DNA of 64,000 nucleotides from Helicostylum pulchrum. Its lineage: Eukaryota; Mucoromycota; Mucoromycetes; Mucorales; Mucoraceae. Positions 21,700 through 32,700 of the stretch are shown here, piece by piece. Each line of letters starts with the position of its first letter. Positions within the stretch are counted from its first letter, which is position 1. Location of the stretch: the NCBI GenBank assembly GCA_025677825.1, contig JAIXMO010000029.1, forward strand, positions 338,424-402,423. Direction: 5' to 3'. The translations under genes and the position numbers were made by a program. The notes under the pieces were generated by a model. That model had not been told where the DNA came from, searched no databases, and saw only the letters and a list, made by a program, of their open reading frames with translations.

Positions 21700-23628
21700 A
21701 AAACCTAATTTTTTTTGGTAGTGTTTGCGCTTTTTTGGAGATACAGAAGGGTTGGAAAATGTGGATTTGTCACTATCTGAGGAAGAACTTGATTCATAAT
21801 CATTACTTTTTAAAAACGATTCAAGTTCACTTGAAGAATTATTCAATAATTCGCTTAAAAGAAATAACTTGGAAATAAAGGTTGGCAAATTCGAGGAGAA
21901 TAATGCTGGCTTGATAGGAATGTCGATACAAATATATCTCACATTGGCATTGATAACGAGTAAACATATACTTGATCATAATATACATGTATACCAAATA
22001 ACTTAATAGGAGAAGCAGATTGGAAACAAGAGGGGTCTTTCATAGACATAATGCGTTTGAACATATACTTTAAATTTTTTGCTATTTTGTTTCTATCGCC
22101 TTTGTAATAATTATAGTTGCACCAAGGCTTTTTAATTATGGCAATCCAAACTTTTTCTTGATTTTTCGGCAAAAAACACCGTGAAATTAAATAATTGACA
22201 AAATTTAACATATTTGAAAATTAAATTCGTGAGAATTGACAATGTTTCTGTTAAAAACGAAAATTATCTTGTGGCCGTCCACGAAGTTTGAGAAGCCTTG
22301 GTGTTGATAGAAGCAGAATCGGGCGAGCCAGAAACTTCGAGAAGTGAGAAAACTACATCAACATCTGTATTTTTTATAATTCCATCAATATTAGGTTCAG
22401 GTAATCTAGTATCGTCTTCTGTTAAAGCACTATTCTCGTAATCTTTAACTAAAACCAATTTCTGTTCACCAGGCTTAAAGACTAATTTCGACTTGTATGG
22501 TTTTAAGATAAGATCAATGACGGGTATGACGAATCTAGTAGTAAATTCATTTTCTGTTATTTCTTCTCGAATCCAACATTTTAAACGTCCATTATTTGTA
22601 ACATCTCTAAATACTTTTGTTATTTTTACAATGATTTTCTTCATGTTTTTGTTGTCTAATTTGTCTTTTCGGATATTTGATTTTTCGTTTTTTAATAGAC
22701 TCTTCATATTATCAATCGTAGCGAATAACTTTTTTGAGTAATGCTTGGTTGTAGGATGAAACCTTAAAAAATCGTCCATGTAAACTTTTAATTCTTCATA
22801 TTCATTTTGAAAAACGACTCTAGTCGCACACTATCCATTTTAACTAAATCGATAATTCCGTAGTATAATAGGTCTTGCAAATGTATTTCGCTAACATAAG
22901 GGGCCATTCTTCTATATTCTCTGATATTATGACCTTATAACAAATAAGTTATCAGTGATTGAATTTTGTAAAAAAGGTGACACAGTTTCAGCTGATACTT
23001 CTTTACTTGTAGACGAGTGCAAGTTGTAGATATTTTGTCTAGCTTGATTATGAATGTCGTTTCTTTGTCTCTTCGTTTTCATTTCAATTATTTTATTGGA
23101 CAAATTGTCCCAATCAACGACATTATTGTCATTTGTGAACTAAACAGGGTATGCATTTTGTTAATAAAAAAATGAGGTCGAAGATGTCTATCTTTACATT
23201 TTTATCCTTATCTACTGCATGCTTGTCGTGATCTGGGATATAATTATTAAAATTAACTAAACACACTTACATCATAGTCAAAGACTAGTATATTAAACGA
23301 AGCTAAGTAATATAAACTAAAAGTCTATCGTATAAATTACATTATATCATTTTATGATGTAAAAACACTAATAAATATAGCTTACTAAAAATACCTAGTG
23401 TCTCTTTGGTAAATGGTATAAATACAACCTTAGAACAGGGTTCTTATAATCCTTAGATCTGTTTTTATATAATAAAACACTTTAATCCAGTCTCACAGTA
23501 TTTATACTTGACCCTCTCTTTTATTCTATATATCTTTTATTCTACCCCTATTTACCACAATACTGGCTGCAAACAGAGCCCCAGTACTGCTTAATGACTC
23601 TCCAGTTTACGTCTTTGTCGTAATCCAT
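21700..23628 (-). pseudogene. Decayed orphan-family gene, near full length (copy 2), split by an LTR
   Basis: Reading down the minus strand: MDYDKDVNWRVIKQYWGSVC (23628), the solo LTR, then KRQRNDIHNQARQNIYNLHS, REYRRMAPYVSEIHLQDLLY, VYMDDFLRFHPTTKHYSKKL, FRDVTNNGRLKCWIREEITE, an acidic PNIDGIIKN..SLLEVSGSP, GDRNKIAKNLKYMFKRI, SPIKLFGIHVYYDQVYVYSL, IDIPIKPALFSSNLPTFISK and a Ser-rich Lys-rich tail (SPKKRKHYQKK). At least three frame breaks separate the blocks. I recall similar uncharacterised proteins in Mucorales but no named function. The D..E-V-S spacing in DGII..LLEVSG, followed by a conserved GDR.KIAKNLK, loosely suggests a PD-(D/E)XK-like nuclease fold; this is weak inference. Confidence 0.75.
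23224..23559 (+). mobile_element. Solo LTR of a retrotransposon (336 bp)
   Basis: Runs from TGTCGTG to TACCACA, so it starts TG and ends CA with a short inverted terminal match. It is flanked by ATGCT on the left and ATACT on the right, a 5-bp target duplication with one change. The paralogous copy at 19956-20380 lacks the insert and has a single ATATT there, giving an empty-site control. Inside, GGTATAAATACAACC near 23418 looks like a promoter TATA box, with an AATAAAAC poly(A)-type signal near 23470, suiting + orientation. No internal retrotransposon genes remain, so it is a product of LTR-LTR recombination. A 5-bp duplication fits Ty3/gypsy or Ty1/copia elements. Confidence 0.85.
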
Positions 23629-23877
23629 TTTTATAATTGAATCTTTTTCGCCTTCAAAGATAAAAAGGAAGGTTAGCTAAATTGTGCAGCCGTGCGAGGG
23701 AGGTACAGAAACTTATTTCTAGTATACCTTGGATCAACATGCCTAGGCTGAAATCTGGTATTTCCCTTAAAGTAAACCTTGATAATGACATAGTCAATTT
23801 ACACGGTCAAATAAAAAAGTATGGCGTATTACTTTTCACTTACCTTTATGAATGGAGGTTACTCCAATAAGTAGCAA

Positions 23878-23912
23878 TCCTTGATAGTCTAGTGGTTAGG
23901 AATTGCCACCAT
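23878..23912 (+). pseudogene. tRNA-Asp-like 5' fragment
   Basis: TCCTTGATAGTCTAGTGGTTAGGA matches the acceptor arm and D-arm (A box) of fungal tRNA-Asp/Glu genes very closely, and ATCAC follows where GTCAC (Asp anticodon) would be. The anticodon stem cannot form, and no GGTTCRA-type T-loop follows, so it is a truncated or degenerate copy. Confidence 0.6.
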
Positions 23913-24996
23913 CACCTACTCTAAGAGAACCCACTTTGGTTTGTATGAACATAAAAAGTAAAAAATAAAGTAAAGAAAAAAGAAAAAGACAAATACATTT
24001 TTTTTGTATTAAACCACAAAAAAAAAAAGTGATAAAAAAGAATGATAAAATAGGGGGACCGTGTGATCTATTTACGTGTTGTTCCAACTTGATTCAAACA
24101 AGTTTCCTTTCTATGTGGATAAACAAAGGTTGAACGTGTAAATAGAACGTAAAAAATGAAAGTGATTACACTCCCAACACGGCTACGTTCTCACTGTAAA
24201 AAAAATCGATTACCACTGCGAATTAAGTCACCTATCAAACAGCTTTCATATCATGCACCTGATAGCGTAGTACAAACGCATTTATAGAATTATACCTGCT
24301 ATGTTCAGCTTGTGATATTGCTGAGGATATTCGTGTTGTACTTAACATTCAACATAAATTTACGATGGACTCCAATGAGCATTTTATATTTATATTTTAA
24401 TAAAAAAAAGGCTACAACTCCTTAATTGACATATGATAGATTTACTTTTTTTTTCGCGTCATACAAAAAAAAATACAGTAATTACGCAATTGCCAAGTGT
24501 CACCAATAACTTAAAGTAGATATAAAAACATTACTACGATCTCGCAAAAAATAATGGAATGTTTTTAATTGGCAGGCGGCTCTTTTTTTACGCACACTAA
24601 TACGGTTGTTGGCACGCCTTTTTTTCTTTTTGTAAATAAATGATCGGCTAAATATGGTTTACTTAAAAAAATAAATAATGAACCATGAATTGCTTCTTAT
24701 AAGTCTCGACAAAAGATATTAGCCCGAAAGAAAGGGTTTAGAATCGTAACTCTAAGAAAAAATATGGTTATTGTTTGCTAAATTATAGAGAAATACAAAA
24801 ACTCTTGATCTACGGGGTACAAGGTTGTTTTGTGTTACTGTTGGGCTCAGCCTTGAGACGCTTCATTGTGATATACTCCAGTCATATGTTTATATTGTTA
24901 GTCTATGAGAAGATTCGTGTTGCAAATAAATAAATATAACTACGTGTATATAAAAAAAAGGTACCGTGTCTTCAAGAAATTTTTATTAACTATAGT
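23913..24996. other. Intergenic, no gene seen
   Basis: AT-rich sequence with T and A runs and no supported gene. It marks the boundary between the decayed accessory region and the conserved genes that follow. Confidence 0.5.
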
Positions 24997-27233
24997 TTAT
25001 TTTTCGTTAATAATAGAACTAGCAGCAGAAGAGAAATGATCAGATGAAGAATCCTCTTTACTAGAAGCGGCGGCGGACAAAGCTTGAATTTCTGTAAGAC
25101 AGTTGTGACACTTGAATAAGATTGTGTTTTCAAGACTGTACTTGTTCTTAGCATGTGGGCCAGCACCTACATTGAACTGTCCTTTATCACTTGATTTGAT
25201 AATAGACTGAACTATATCCTTTGCCTTTTGGTATTCTTGATCAATAATCAACATACGAGCCTCTTCATAGCGAGTGAAATAATAAACGTAATGATCTAAT
25301 TGAACTTTTTTAGCATTTTCCATAACGCATCGAATTGATTCTTTATGAAGTCTCTTCCAGTTTACTTTGGTGTCTGTACTAGCATCCTTTACTTGATCAA
25401 TCAAGAGTCGAAGTACCATTGAGCGCATGTAATGACTAAGACAAAGATCATCGTAATAATTCAAAACTTCTTCGTGCTTTGTTTCGTGTGTTAAACGGTA
25501 GATTTCTTTAGTTGTTCTTTCCAAATTGTTGTGTAACAAATCAATTGACATAAAGTCAAAGGCACTAAAGGCGTTCAATGCTTCTAAATCAGGGAAAAGC
25601 AATGTATTGTTTTGTGCAATGAATTTACGAGCTTTACGAGCGACGAATTTTTCAAGAGGAATAGATTTACCGGCAATTTTTTGTTTAGCGCTTGTTACTT
25701 TAAGCATCATTTCACCAGCTTCCTTGGTTAACTTTTCTTTTTCTTCAAGTGTCTTTGTATCATCATTGGTAGCGAGAACAAATAAGGAGATAGCTTGTAA
25801 ATAAGTATAGACAGCCTTTGACCAATTACTTTCCTTGTGGAGGGTAGTGTAGCAATCAAGACTTTCTTGCCAGTTTTGCTGTAAAAGATTGATCAACCCT
25901 AATTCCCAGTAACACATGTGTTGTAACTGCTTCCAATCTTTCTGGGTATCAATTGCTTTTTGGTATTGATTTTTAGCTTCTACTAATTGACTACGAGCAA
26001 CTAATTGTCTACCAGAAAAGTACAAGAAAAAGACACCGTCGGGATAAAGCTTTAAACTGTACGCTAAGATACGATCTGAAAGGTCTTCGTTCACATCTGA
26101 GAGAGGAATGAGTTTTGATAAAATAATGTGGTACAACATCAATGCCATATCACAAAATTGCCTTCTTAATCCTTCATTCGGCTCTTGATCAGGTGGTAAT
26201 TCAGTTAAGGGTAAACCAGCATAATCTTCCCATCCACCAACAGCTTCTAATACTTCCATACCGTAAGTTCGATCACTTGTAAATCCGATAAATTCGACAA
26301 CTTTCATTACAGAAGAAGGTAAAAGGGAAATAATGAGATTAAATAAACCAACACCAAGCGATACACCAGAAGTAAAATGATCATCGACACCACATTCAGA
26401 GACATCTTTTCCTTGTGAAGCTTGTTCTCTTACATGATTTAAAAACTTTTGAAGAGTCTTATAAGTATTGTAACTTGCTCTTACATGCAAACCTTCTCTT
26501 AAAAAGGAAACAAAGCTTTCATCGTGAATAATGCAAAGTAATGCTTTTAACAAATAAGATTCGGCATAGATTAATTCCTATAAGTTTACGTGGGATTGGC
26601 AAATGTTAGACTAATTTTAGACACTATTACAATGAAATTACTACTTACAGCGTGACGATGTAACCTTGACATTTCCCAAACCTCAAGAACGGAAATTCCT
26701 TTAACCCAAGAAGTAATGTTACCTAGCCAGCTAGAGTTCTTTTTACGAAATGCATCTGCTAATTGAATAGTTTCTTTTAATGCTTCAATAGCGTCTTCGA
26801 TATCGGTATGTTGAAATGTCATTACACTCTTTAAAAACAATACAAATGAATGGCCCAATGAATGATATAAAGTTGAGTATCTTTTGGGTTCTAATATCTT
26901 TTCAGCTTCAGGAATACGAGAATTTAAAAAGAGATCCATAGCAAGTCTGACTTCTTTAATATCTTCAAGTAAGTTTTCTTCCGCTGCTTCCCATACTTTA
27001 TTTGAGATATTAATGGTGGGTAAAGGGGTATGGTTGAGTTCTCCTTCTTCTTTATCTTCTGATATTTGCTTTTCTTTATGCTTTGGCAACATGCTAGACA
27101 TGGATTGTCCCATACGACCAATGGTTCTTAAAGACATTTGAAGATTTGAACTTGACTTTGCATTATGCTCGGGACCATCATGTCTTTTCTTTTTCGTAGA
27201 GGAAGAGGAAGAAGTGCTTAAAACCGGTGGCAT
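24997..27233 (-). CDS. IML2: IML2/TTC39-family TPR protein
   Basis: 721 aa in two exons (27233-26649, 26577-24997). The family match starts at WEAAEENLLEDIKEVRLAMD and includes ELIYAESYLLKALLCIIHDE, SGVSLGVGLFNLIISLLP and repeated TPR-like helices (SRQLVARSQLVEAKNQYQKA, YWELGLINLLQQNWQESLDC). Yeast Iml2 is a mitochondrial outer-membrane protein needed for clearance of inclusion bodies with lipid-droplet proteins; animal TTC39 proteins affect lipid metabolism. The N-terminal 80 residues are Ser/Lys-rich and disordered. Its promoter region (27234-27614) is shared head-to-head with the + strand orphan at 27615. Confidence 0.93.
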
Positions 27234-27614
27234 ACTAGTAACAAGTAGTATAAATTAAATAAATAAGAGAGAAAGAAAGAGAGAGCGAAGAAAAAAGGGG
27301 AAAGTGTATTTGTACACATATATTATAGTACGTTTCACACAACCATTTAAGGATTCTGGGTAAGATGATTGGCTCTATTCAATCGACTTATGCTAATAAA
27401 AGATAGTTTTTAACGTATTCTGTAAAGGTTTATACATGCGCACAACTTAAAATTGTAGGTCAAACTGAACCCGGCTTTTTATAATTATTTTTCGACAGCT
27501 GTGCAGTAAACTTTTTTTTTTTTAAAAAAATAGGGAATTTCTCGTTTCGGCAACTTGTTTTTCTTCTCTCTTTATTCTTTTTCTTTTTTTTTTCTTTTTT
27601 TTTTTTGTTTCTTG
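27234..27614. promoter_or_regulatory. Divergent promoter between IML2 and an orphan gene
   Basis: 381 bp separate two outward-facing start codons. It contains a GA-rich stretch near the IML2 side, a T/A palindromic run near 27512-27528 and a long CT/T-rich leader before 27615. No specific operator is recognised. Confidence 0.5.
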
Positions 27615-28947
27615 ATGGATCACTTGGCACAAAGAAATAGTTCAGATTACTACCATCAATCGCAGGTAAAAAAAGAAGCAAAAAGGATTAGTAAAAGAAA
27701 AGTTAATTTAGAATAAAAAAAAATAGCCAGAGTTAATGCACAATATGAATGTATTTCATAACCGTTCTTCAGTTAATATTATATCGAATGGTGGCACAGG
27801 ATATACAGCCATTTCATCATCCACTTCAAATGTGACTTCTCAGCCAAGACCAAATACTGAAGAGTGGAAAAAAACTTCTAGTGACAGGAAGTCAAGTATT
27901 ATGAAAATGGAAAGCTGGAAAATGTCAGGTAGACCTCGTCATGCTCAGCTTCAACACGTACAAGACGATTCTATGACTAGAAGACAGTCTGCTCCCCTTT
28001 TTAATTCACTTTATCAACAACAACAACAATATTATCCTAAGCCTTTACCTCAAGAACCATCACCTGTTATTCATGCTGAGCCATTTAATATGGTATATCC
28101 TTCTCATATTATAGATGAGCAACCTCCTTTTCATTTAACTACACCTGCTCAGCAACATATCCCTAGTTATTCTCATAATGAAATTTATCCAGCCCCATTG
28201 AATCAAGCATATCCTCCTCCTACAAGTGATTTTGTACCACCACCATTAGTAGATTACCAGCATTACCATCATCCTCATCCTCATCCTCTTCCTTCGCAAC
28301 CATACAATGAATATCCTCCTTCTCAACCGTATAATGAATATCCTCCTTCCCAATCATATAACGAATATCCTGCTTCTCAATATCCTCCTTCTCAACCATT
28401 TAACGAGTATCCTCCTGTAGTATCCGATCGCCTTAACCGTACTTCTACGCCCATTGCATCTCCTCCTTCACAGGCCGCAATACAAGAAACACCTGCATCT
28501 GCACCTGTACCCAAGTCTGATAAATCGTCTAAAAAGAAAAAAGATGCCAAGCCAGAGAGTAAGTTTTTTTGTTTCTCTCCCCCGTTCTTCTTCTTTGTGT
28601 GACACAATTAACATATTTTATTAAAAATAGAAAAAATTCGCCAAATTACAGTGCAGTCGATTAATATAGAACACCGTGTTTGGATAGATGTATTACCAGC
28701 TGAAACAGGATTATCTTTAGCAGACAAAATTCATATCATTGCTACTTTTCGAACTAGAAAGATTGTTTCGATCACAACTGCTTCGGGACGAAAGATACCG
28801 CTTGACAATAGGCCCGTGTTTGGAAGTTGGATGGACATGGAGAAATTTGAGGATGGTGAAAGGTGGGAAGTGGAGTGGAGAGAGAATGATAGAGGCGTAG
28901 TCGATAGGTTCATGTCTAAAATTGTACAGAGTAAACGCAAGGATTAA
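27615..28947 (+). CDS. Orphan protein with SQPYNEYPP repeats
   Basis: 399 aa in three exons (27615-27665, 27727-28558, 28631-28947). The start at 27615 is chosen because exon 1 (MDHLAQRNSSDYYHQSQ) joins in frame to exon 2 through a 61-bp GT..AG intron; ATG 27736 is the alternative. Residues 70-240 are rich in Pro, Gln and Tyr, with four or five copies of SQPYNEYPP at 28297-28416 and a His-Pro run before them. After a Lys-rich linker (SDKSSKKKKDAKPE) the C-terminus is a compact domain of about 100 residues (VWIDVLPAETGLSLADKIHI..FGSWMDMEKFEDGERWEVEW). I do not recognise this domain. The layout resembles a disordered cell-surface or cytoskeletal adaptor with a folded tail, but function is unknown. 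Confidence 0.8.
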
Positions 28948-29701
28948 AGGCTTTTTATTTATTTATTTATTTACAGCATTGTCCTGGTAAATAAGCCTTT
29001 TTATTACTAGTAGTAGTTAGAATTATTTGTAAAAAAAAAAAATTCAAGTAAATAAAGCTTTGTATATGTTTAATCATAAATTAGAGAGTGATATTTACCA
29101 CTATAACATTATTTTCATCTAGCAAGCAATCCTGATTTAGTATGGGATAAGGACCTTGTCTAAACTACACTATACTCTTACCATTCTCGAAACAACTTCC
29201 AGAAAATTATGCTCTCATAGAGGTAACATGAACATTTATGTAAATGACTAAACTATGAAAAAAAAACGCTATAAAAAGAAGAAAATTTTCCCTTTCAAAT
29301 GATTATTACATTCAATATCTTACTCAAGACTCGTCAAATACGACTTAGAAGATAGTACTGTTGAACAAATAGGCCTAGTTAAGATGATAATGGATACTGC
29401 TGAAACGAAGTATACCGTTAAAGTACATGTGACTCCTCGTAGTCTTAAAATGGAATACATGTAGCATTTCAAATAGTTTTTCTGTGTATTTTTTTTTTTT
29501 CATTTACTTTATCATTGGGAGTTTTTTTTTTAAAAAAAAAATGACGGGATCCTCATATCGATTACACGGTATGATAACAATGAAAGTGCTTTTTGGATCA
29601 CCTTTACAGCGGAGTGGAACAATGAAAATGAGATTGAATCTTTTGTACTCCTTTGGACAACCCCCCCTTATCCCAAAACTGCACCTTTATATTTTTTTGA
29701 C
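28948..29701. other. Intergenic, with possible gene remnants
   Basis: Mostly non-coding. Around 29324-29464 a short frame reads RLVKYDLEDSTVEQIGLVKM and ends at TAG. Near 29568-29640 another frame reads NNESAFWITFTAEWNNENEI. Both look protein-like and could be debris of a lost gene, but neither has a start or a family match. Confidence 0.4.
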
Positions 29702-31064
29702 ATGTTGAGCCATTTAAAATCAGGTACGCGTGCCTTACATACCAGCGCTCAAAGAACCGTATTATATGGCTGGGGGCAAACGCAAGCGTTGCCCTTAACA
29801 AAAGGTCATATGGATCGAGTGTTTAATCAACCTACTTTATTACGCAATGAACAAGATTATGCTTTACCTGTAAGTTATTACTCTTTAAGAAAAAAAAAAT
29901 ATATGCACGTATATTAAAAAAAAACAAAAAAGAATGACGAGGAGATAACTCAAGTAGCTACTGGTTGGGGTCATTCTTTATTATCGAACGGTAATCAAGT
30001 TTATGCATTTGGGTTGAATCAAAGTGGACAATTAGGAACTAGTAAGACCAAGTTAACGATGCAAGATCGAGTAAAGTTTGTTGCTTGTGGTCGTGAGCAT
30101 TCTCATATTGTTACAGAGAACCAAGGTATATATATACTATAGTTGAAAGAAGGAAAAAAAAAACTTACGGACGGTATATAGATAGTACACAGTTATATTC
30201 ATTTGGTAACAACATGTACGGACAACTTGGATTAGGAAAGAACAAAAACAGCAATCCAGGCAGTTTAATTGCAGAAAGTCAACCGACACTTGTCAATTTC
30301 CACGAAAAGATTGAATCGATTACATGTGGATTAGATAATACGATTTTTGCCACTCAAAAGCAAATATTTGGCATGGGATGGGGAGCCGATGGACAATTAG
30401 GACAAGGATATGAAGATAAAACAGTGCCTTCGCCATTATCATTCGAAACTGAGATCAAGAAATTATCAAGCTCTACCGATTATACTTTTGCGTTAGGCGC
30501 AGATGGAAGGTTATGGACTTGGGGTAATTCAGAATATGGACAGGGAATTCAGGGCAAGATAATTGACAGAGTTAGTGATATTTTAAATAAGGAGGAGGAA
30601 GAAGCTAACAAGAGTATATAGATTTTAGAGCCCCTTGAAGTTAAAGTAAATGGTGTTGTAGATGTTGCAGCAGGTGGACCCTTTTCTGTAATATTAACAA
30701 AGGATGGTCAAGTGTATACGTGTGGGTTCGGGTCGTTAGGATTAGGAAAAGAGGTTGTACAAACGTTAGAAGCGTCTGTTGTTACTGAATTATCAAATAA
30801 GGAAATTATCAAAGTATTTGCAACCACTGATTATGCTGCTGCCATCTCTAGTAAGTTTCGTGTGTTGTTGCATTTATTATGTTTTTATTAACAAATAATA
30901 TAGAATGTGGAGAGTTATATACGTGGGGATTAAATGGACAAAGTGGGAGATTAGGGTTAGGAGATAATCAACATGCATTTATTCCTAGACTCGTTAAAAT
31001 GGATAAACAAGTTATAAATGTAGCATTAGGTACCAACCATGCTATTGCAACATGTATAGAATAA
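29702..31064 (+). CDS. RCC1L: RCC1-repeat protein, RCC1L/WBSCR16 type, mitochondrial
   Basis: 379 aa in five exons: 29702-29869, 29933-30125, 30182-30570, 30622-30850, 30904-31064. Start MLSHLKSGTRALHTSAQRT is basic, Ser/Thr-rich and free of acids, a good mitochondrial presequence. Then follow RCC1 blades: LYGWGQT, VYAFGLNQSGQLG, LYSFGNNMYGQLGLG, GMGWGADGQLGQGY, LWTWGNSEYGQG, VYTCGFGSLGLG, LYTWGLNGQSGRLGLGDN. The GMGWGADGQ and TWGNSEY blades match RCC1L in animals, a mitochondrial protein linked to mitoribosome assembly and OPA1. The intron between exons 3 and 4 is only 51 bp; without it the frame ends at 30621. Confidence 0.9.
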
Positions 31065-31617
31065 GAAAGCTCGGTTATAACACTAGAATAAGCTCGCGCT
31101 CCTCTTTCTTTCGGGCGTTTTTTTTTTTTTTTTTTTTTTTTTCTCCTATATATAAATTACACTATTAAAGTAATAACACAAATGGAAGTTTTTTTTAAAG
31201 GATAATCTCTCCCCGTCTTTTTTTTCCCCCTTTTTTTTTTTTGTTGCAACAGAAAATATATATCATATATAATTCCGATCTTTTTTCTTTTTTTTTCTCC
31301 TTTATTATATATCCACACGCTCACAAGTACATATACACATGTAAAATGGATATACTATAAATAAATAAATAAAAGTTGCATTTAAACAGCTATAAAAGTT
31401 TTTTTTTTTTTTTGTCAATTTCAAATCTTGATTATTATACTAGACTGCAGAAAATTGTGGTACCTGATTATACTTTCCCCGGAGTAAGATGAATAAATCT
31501 TCCGAGTTTAACGAGGGTTTTTTTTTTCTGTAGATCGGACTATTTTTTGTGGGTCTGTATGTTATTTAACTCGGGCATATATATCGTCTCTCTTTTTCTT
31601 TTTTGTTTTTGTTTATC
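31065..31617. other. Intergenic T-rich spacer
   Basis: Contains T22, T11 and T16 tracts and AT-rich DNA, covering the 3' end of the RCC1L gene and the promoter of the zinc-finger gene. No gene or clear element was seen. Confidence 0.5.
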
Positions 31618-32432
31618 ATGAATACAGCAGCTATTCTTATTATTCAAGATGAAAAAAAGACATTTCATTGTAAAGGATATGGAAATTGCCGCATGATATT
31701 TACTCGTAGTGAGCACTTGGCCAGGCACGAAAGGTATATAAAAAGAAAAAGGAGGTAAAAAAAAAAAAAAGAAGAAAAAAATTAATAAGTATATGCGATT
31801 TAGAAAGCATACTGGCGAGGTGAAATATATATGTTTATATTTTAATCAATAAATATTTATGGTTTATAATAAATTACTAGAAACCTTTCAACTGCATTGT
31901 ACCTGGTTGCAGTCGAAAATTTAGTCGATTCGATAATATGATGCAGCATACACAAACACATCATTCAACAAACGATAAACAAGTGCCCAAATTAATAAAG
32001 AGTACATTAAAACGAAGGAAAATTGATCCAATCAAAAGCATCAAAAAGAAAAAGGAAGATAATCATATGGCCATGTTACTAGACGAACTATTTTCTCTTT
32101 CGGATTCTAGCCAATTAACATCTGATGAAGAAGAAGACGAAGAAGAAGAGGAAGAAGAAGAAGAGAAAGCAGTCAAGAGTACTATTATTAGACACATGAT
32201 GACATTACCTCATTTAGCAACTTATTTACTGGATCATCCCGATGAGCCACCGGAGAACTATTTTTTTAAATACTATTACCGTTTGTCGAAGCAGGACTTA
32301 TTATACCCAATTGAATACTTATTGTTGACCAATAATAATCAAGAACGACAAAACAATGATGATATTTACATTACAATAGATGAATTTGAAGCACTTCAAG
32401 GTTTAAGTCGTTTTTATACATGTCAAAAATAG
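31618..32432 (+). CDS. C2H2 zinc-finger transcription factor (two fingers)
   Basis: 227 aa in three exons: 31618-31733, 31804-31819 (16 nt) and 31881-32432. Finger 1 is CKGYGNCRMIFTRSEHLARH and finger 2 is CIVPGCSRKFSRFDNMMQH, joined by the linker RKHTGEKPF. The tiny middle exon encodes most of that linker, so missing it destroys the pair. After the fingers come basic stretches (KSTLKRRK, KSIKKKK; likely nuclear import), a Glu run of about 15 residues and a Leu-rich C-terminal part. Two adjacent fingers with RSEH..R and RFDN resemble Msn2/Usv1/Rgm1-type fungal factors binding short G-rich sites; that placement is inference. It lies 269 bp upstream of the E2F gene on the same strand. Confidence 0.88.
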
Positions 32433-32700
32433 GAGGGAACTTTTTTTACTATAAGGAGGGAAATAAATCATTTTTTTGTGTGTGAATTATAAGGAGTTTT
32501 TTTTTTTTTTTTGTAGTAGTAGTGCATATTCTTATTATTTATGGTCATGGATACACAAAGGACGACATTGCAGCTTGATGGGCGTATCTATTTTTTTTCC
32601 CCTTTTTTTAGATATATATATATATATTATTCTTTTATTTTTTCTTTTTTTTCTTTTACCCTTCTTTTTTCTTCCTTTTCTCTTTATAATTATTATTTAC

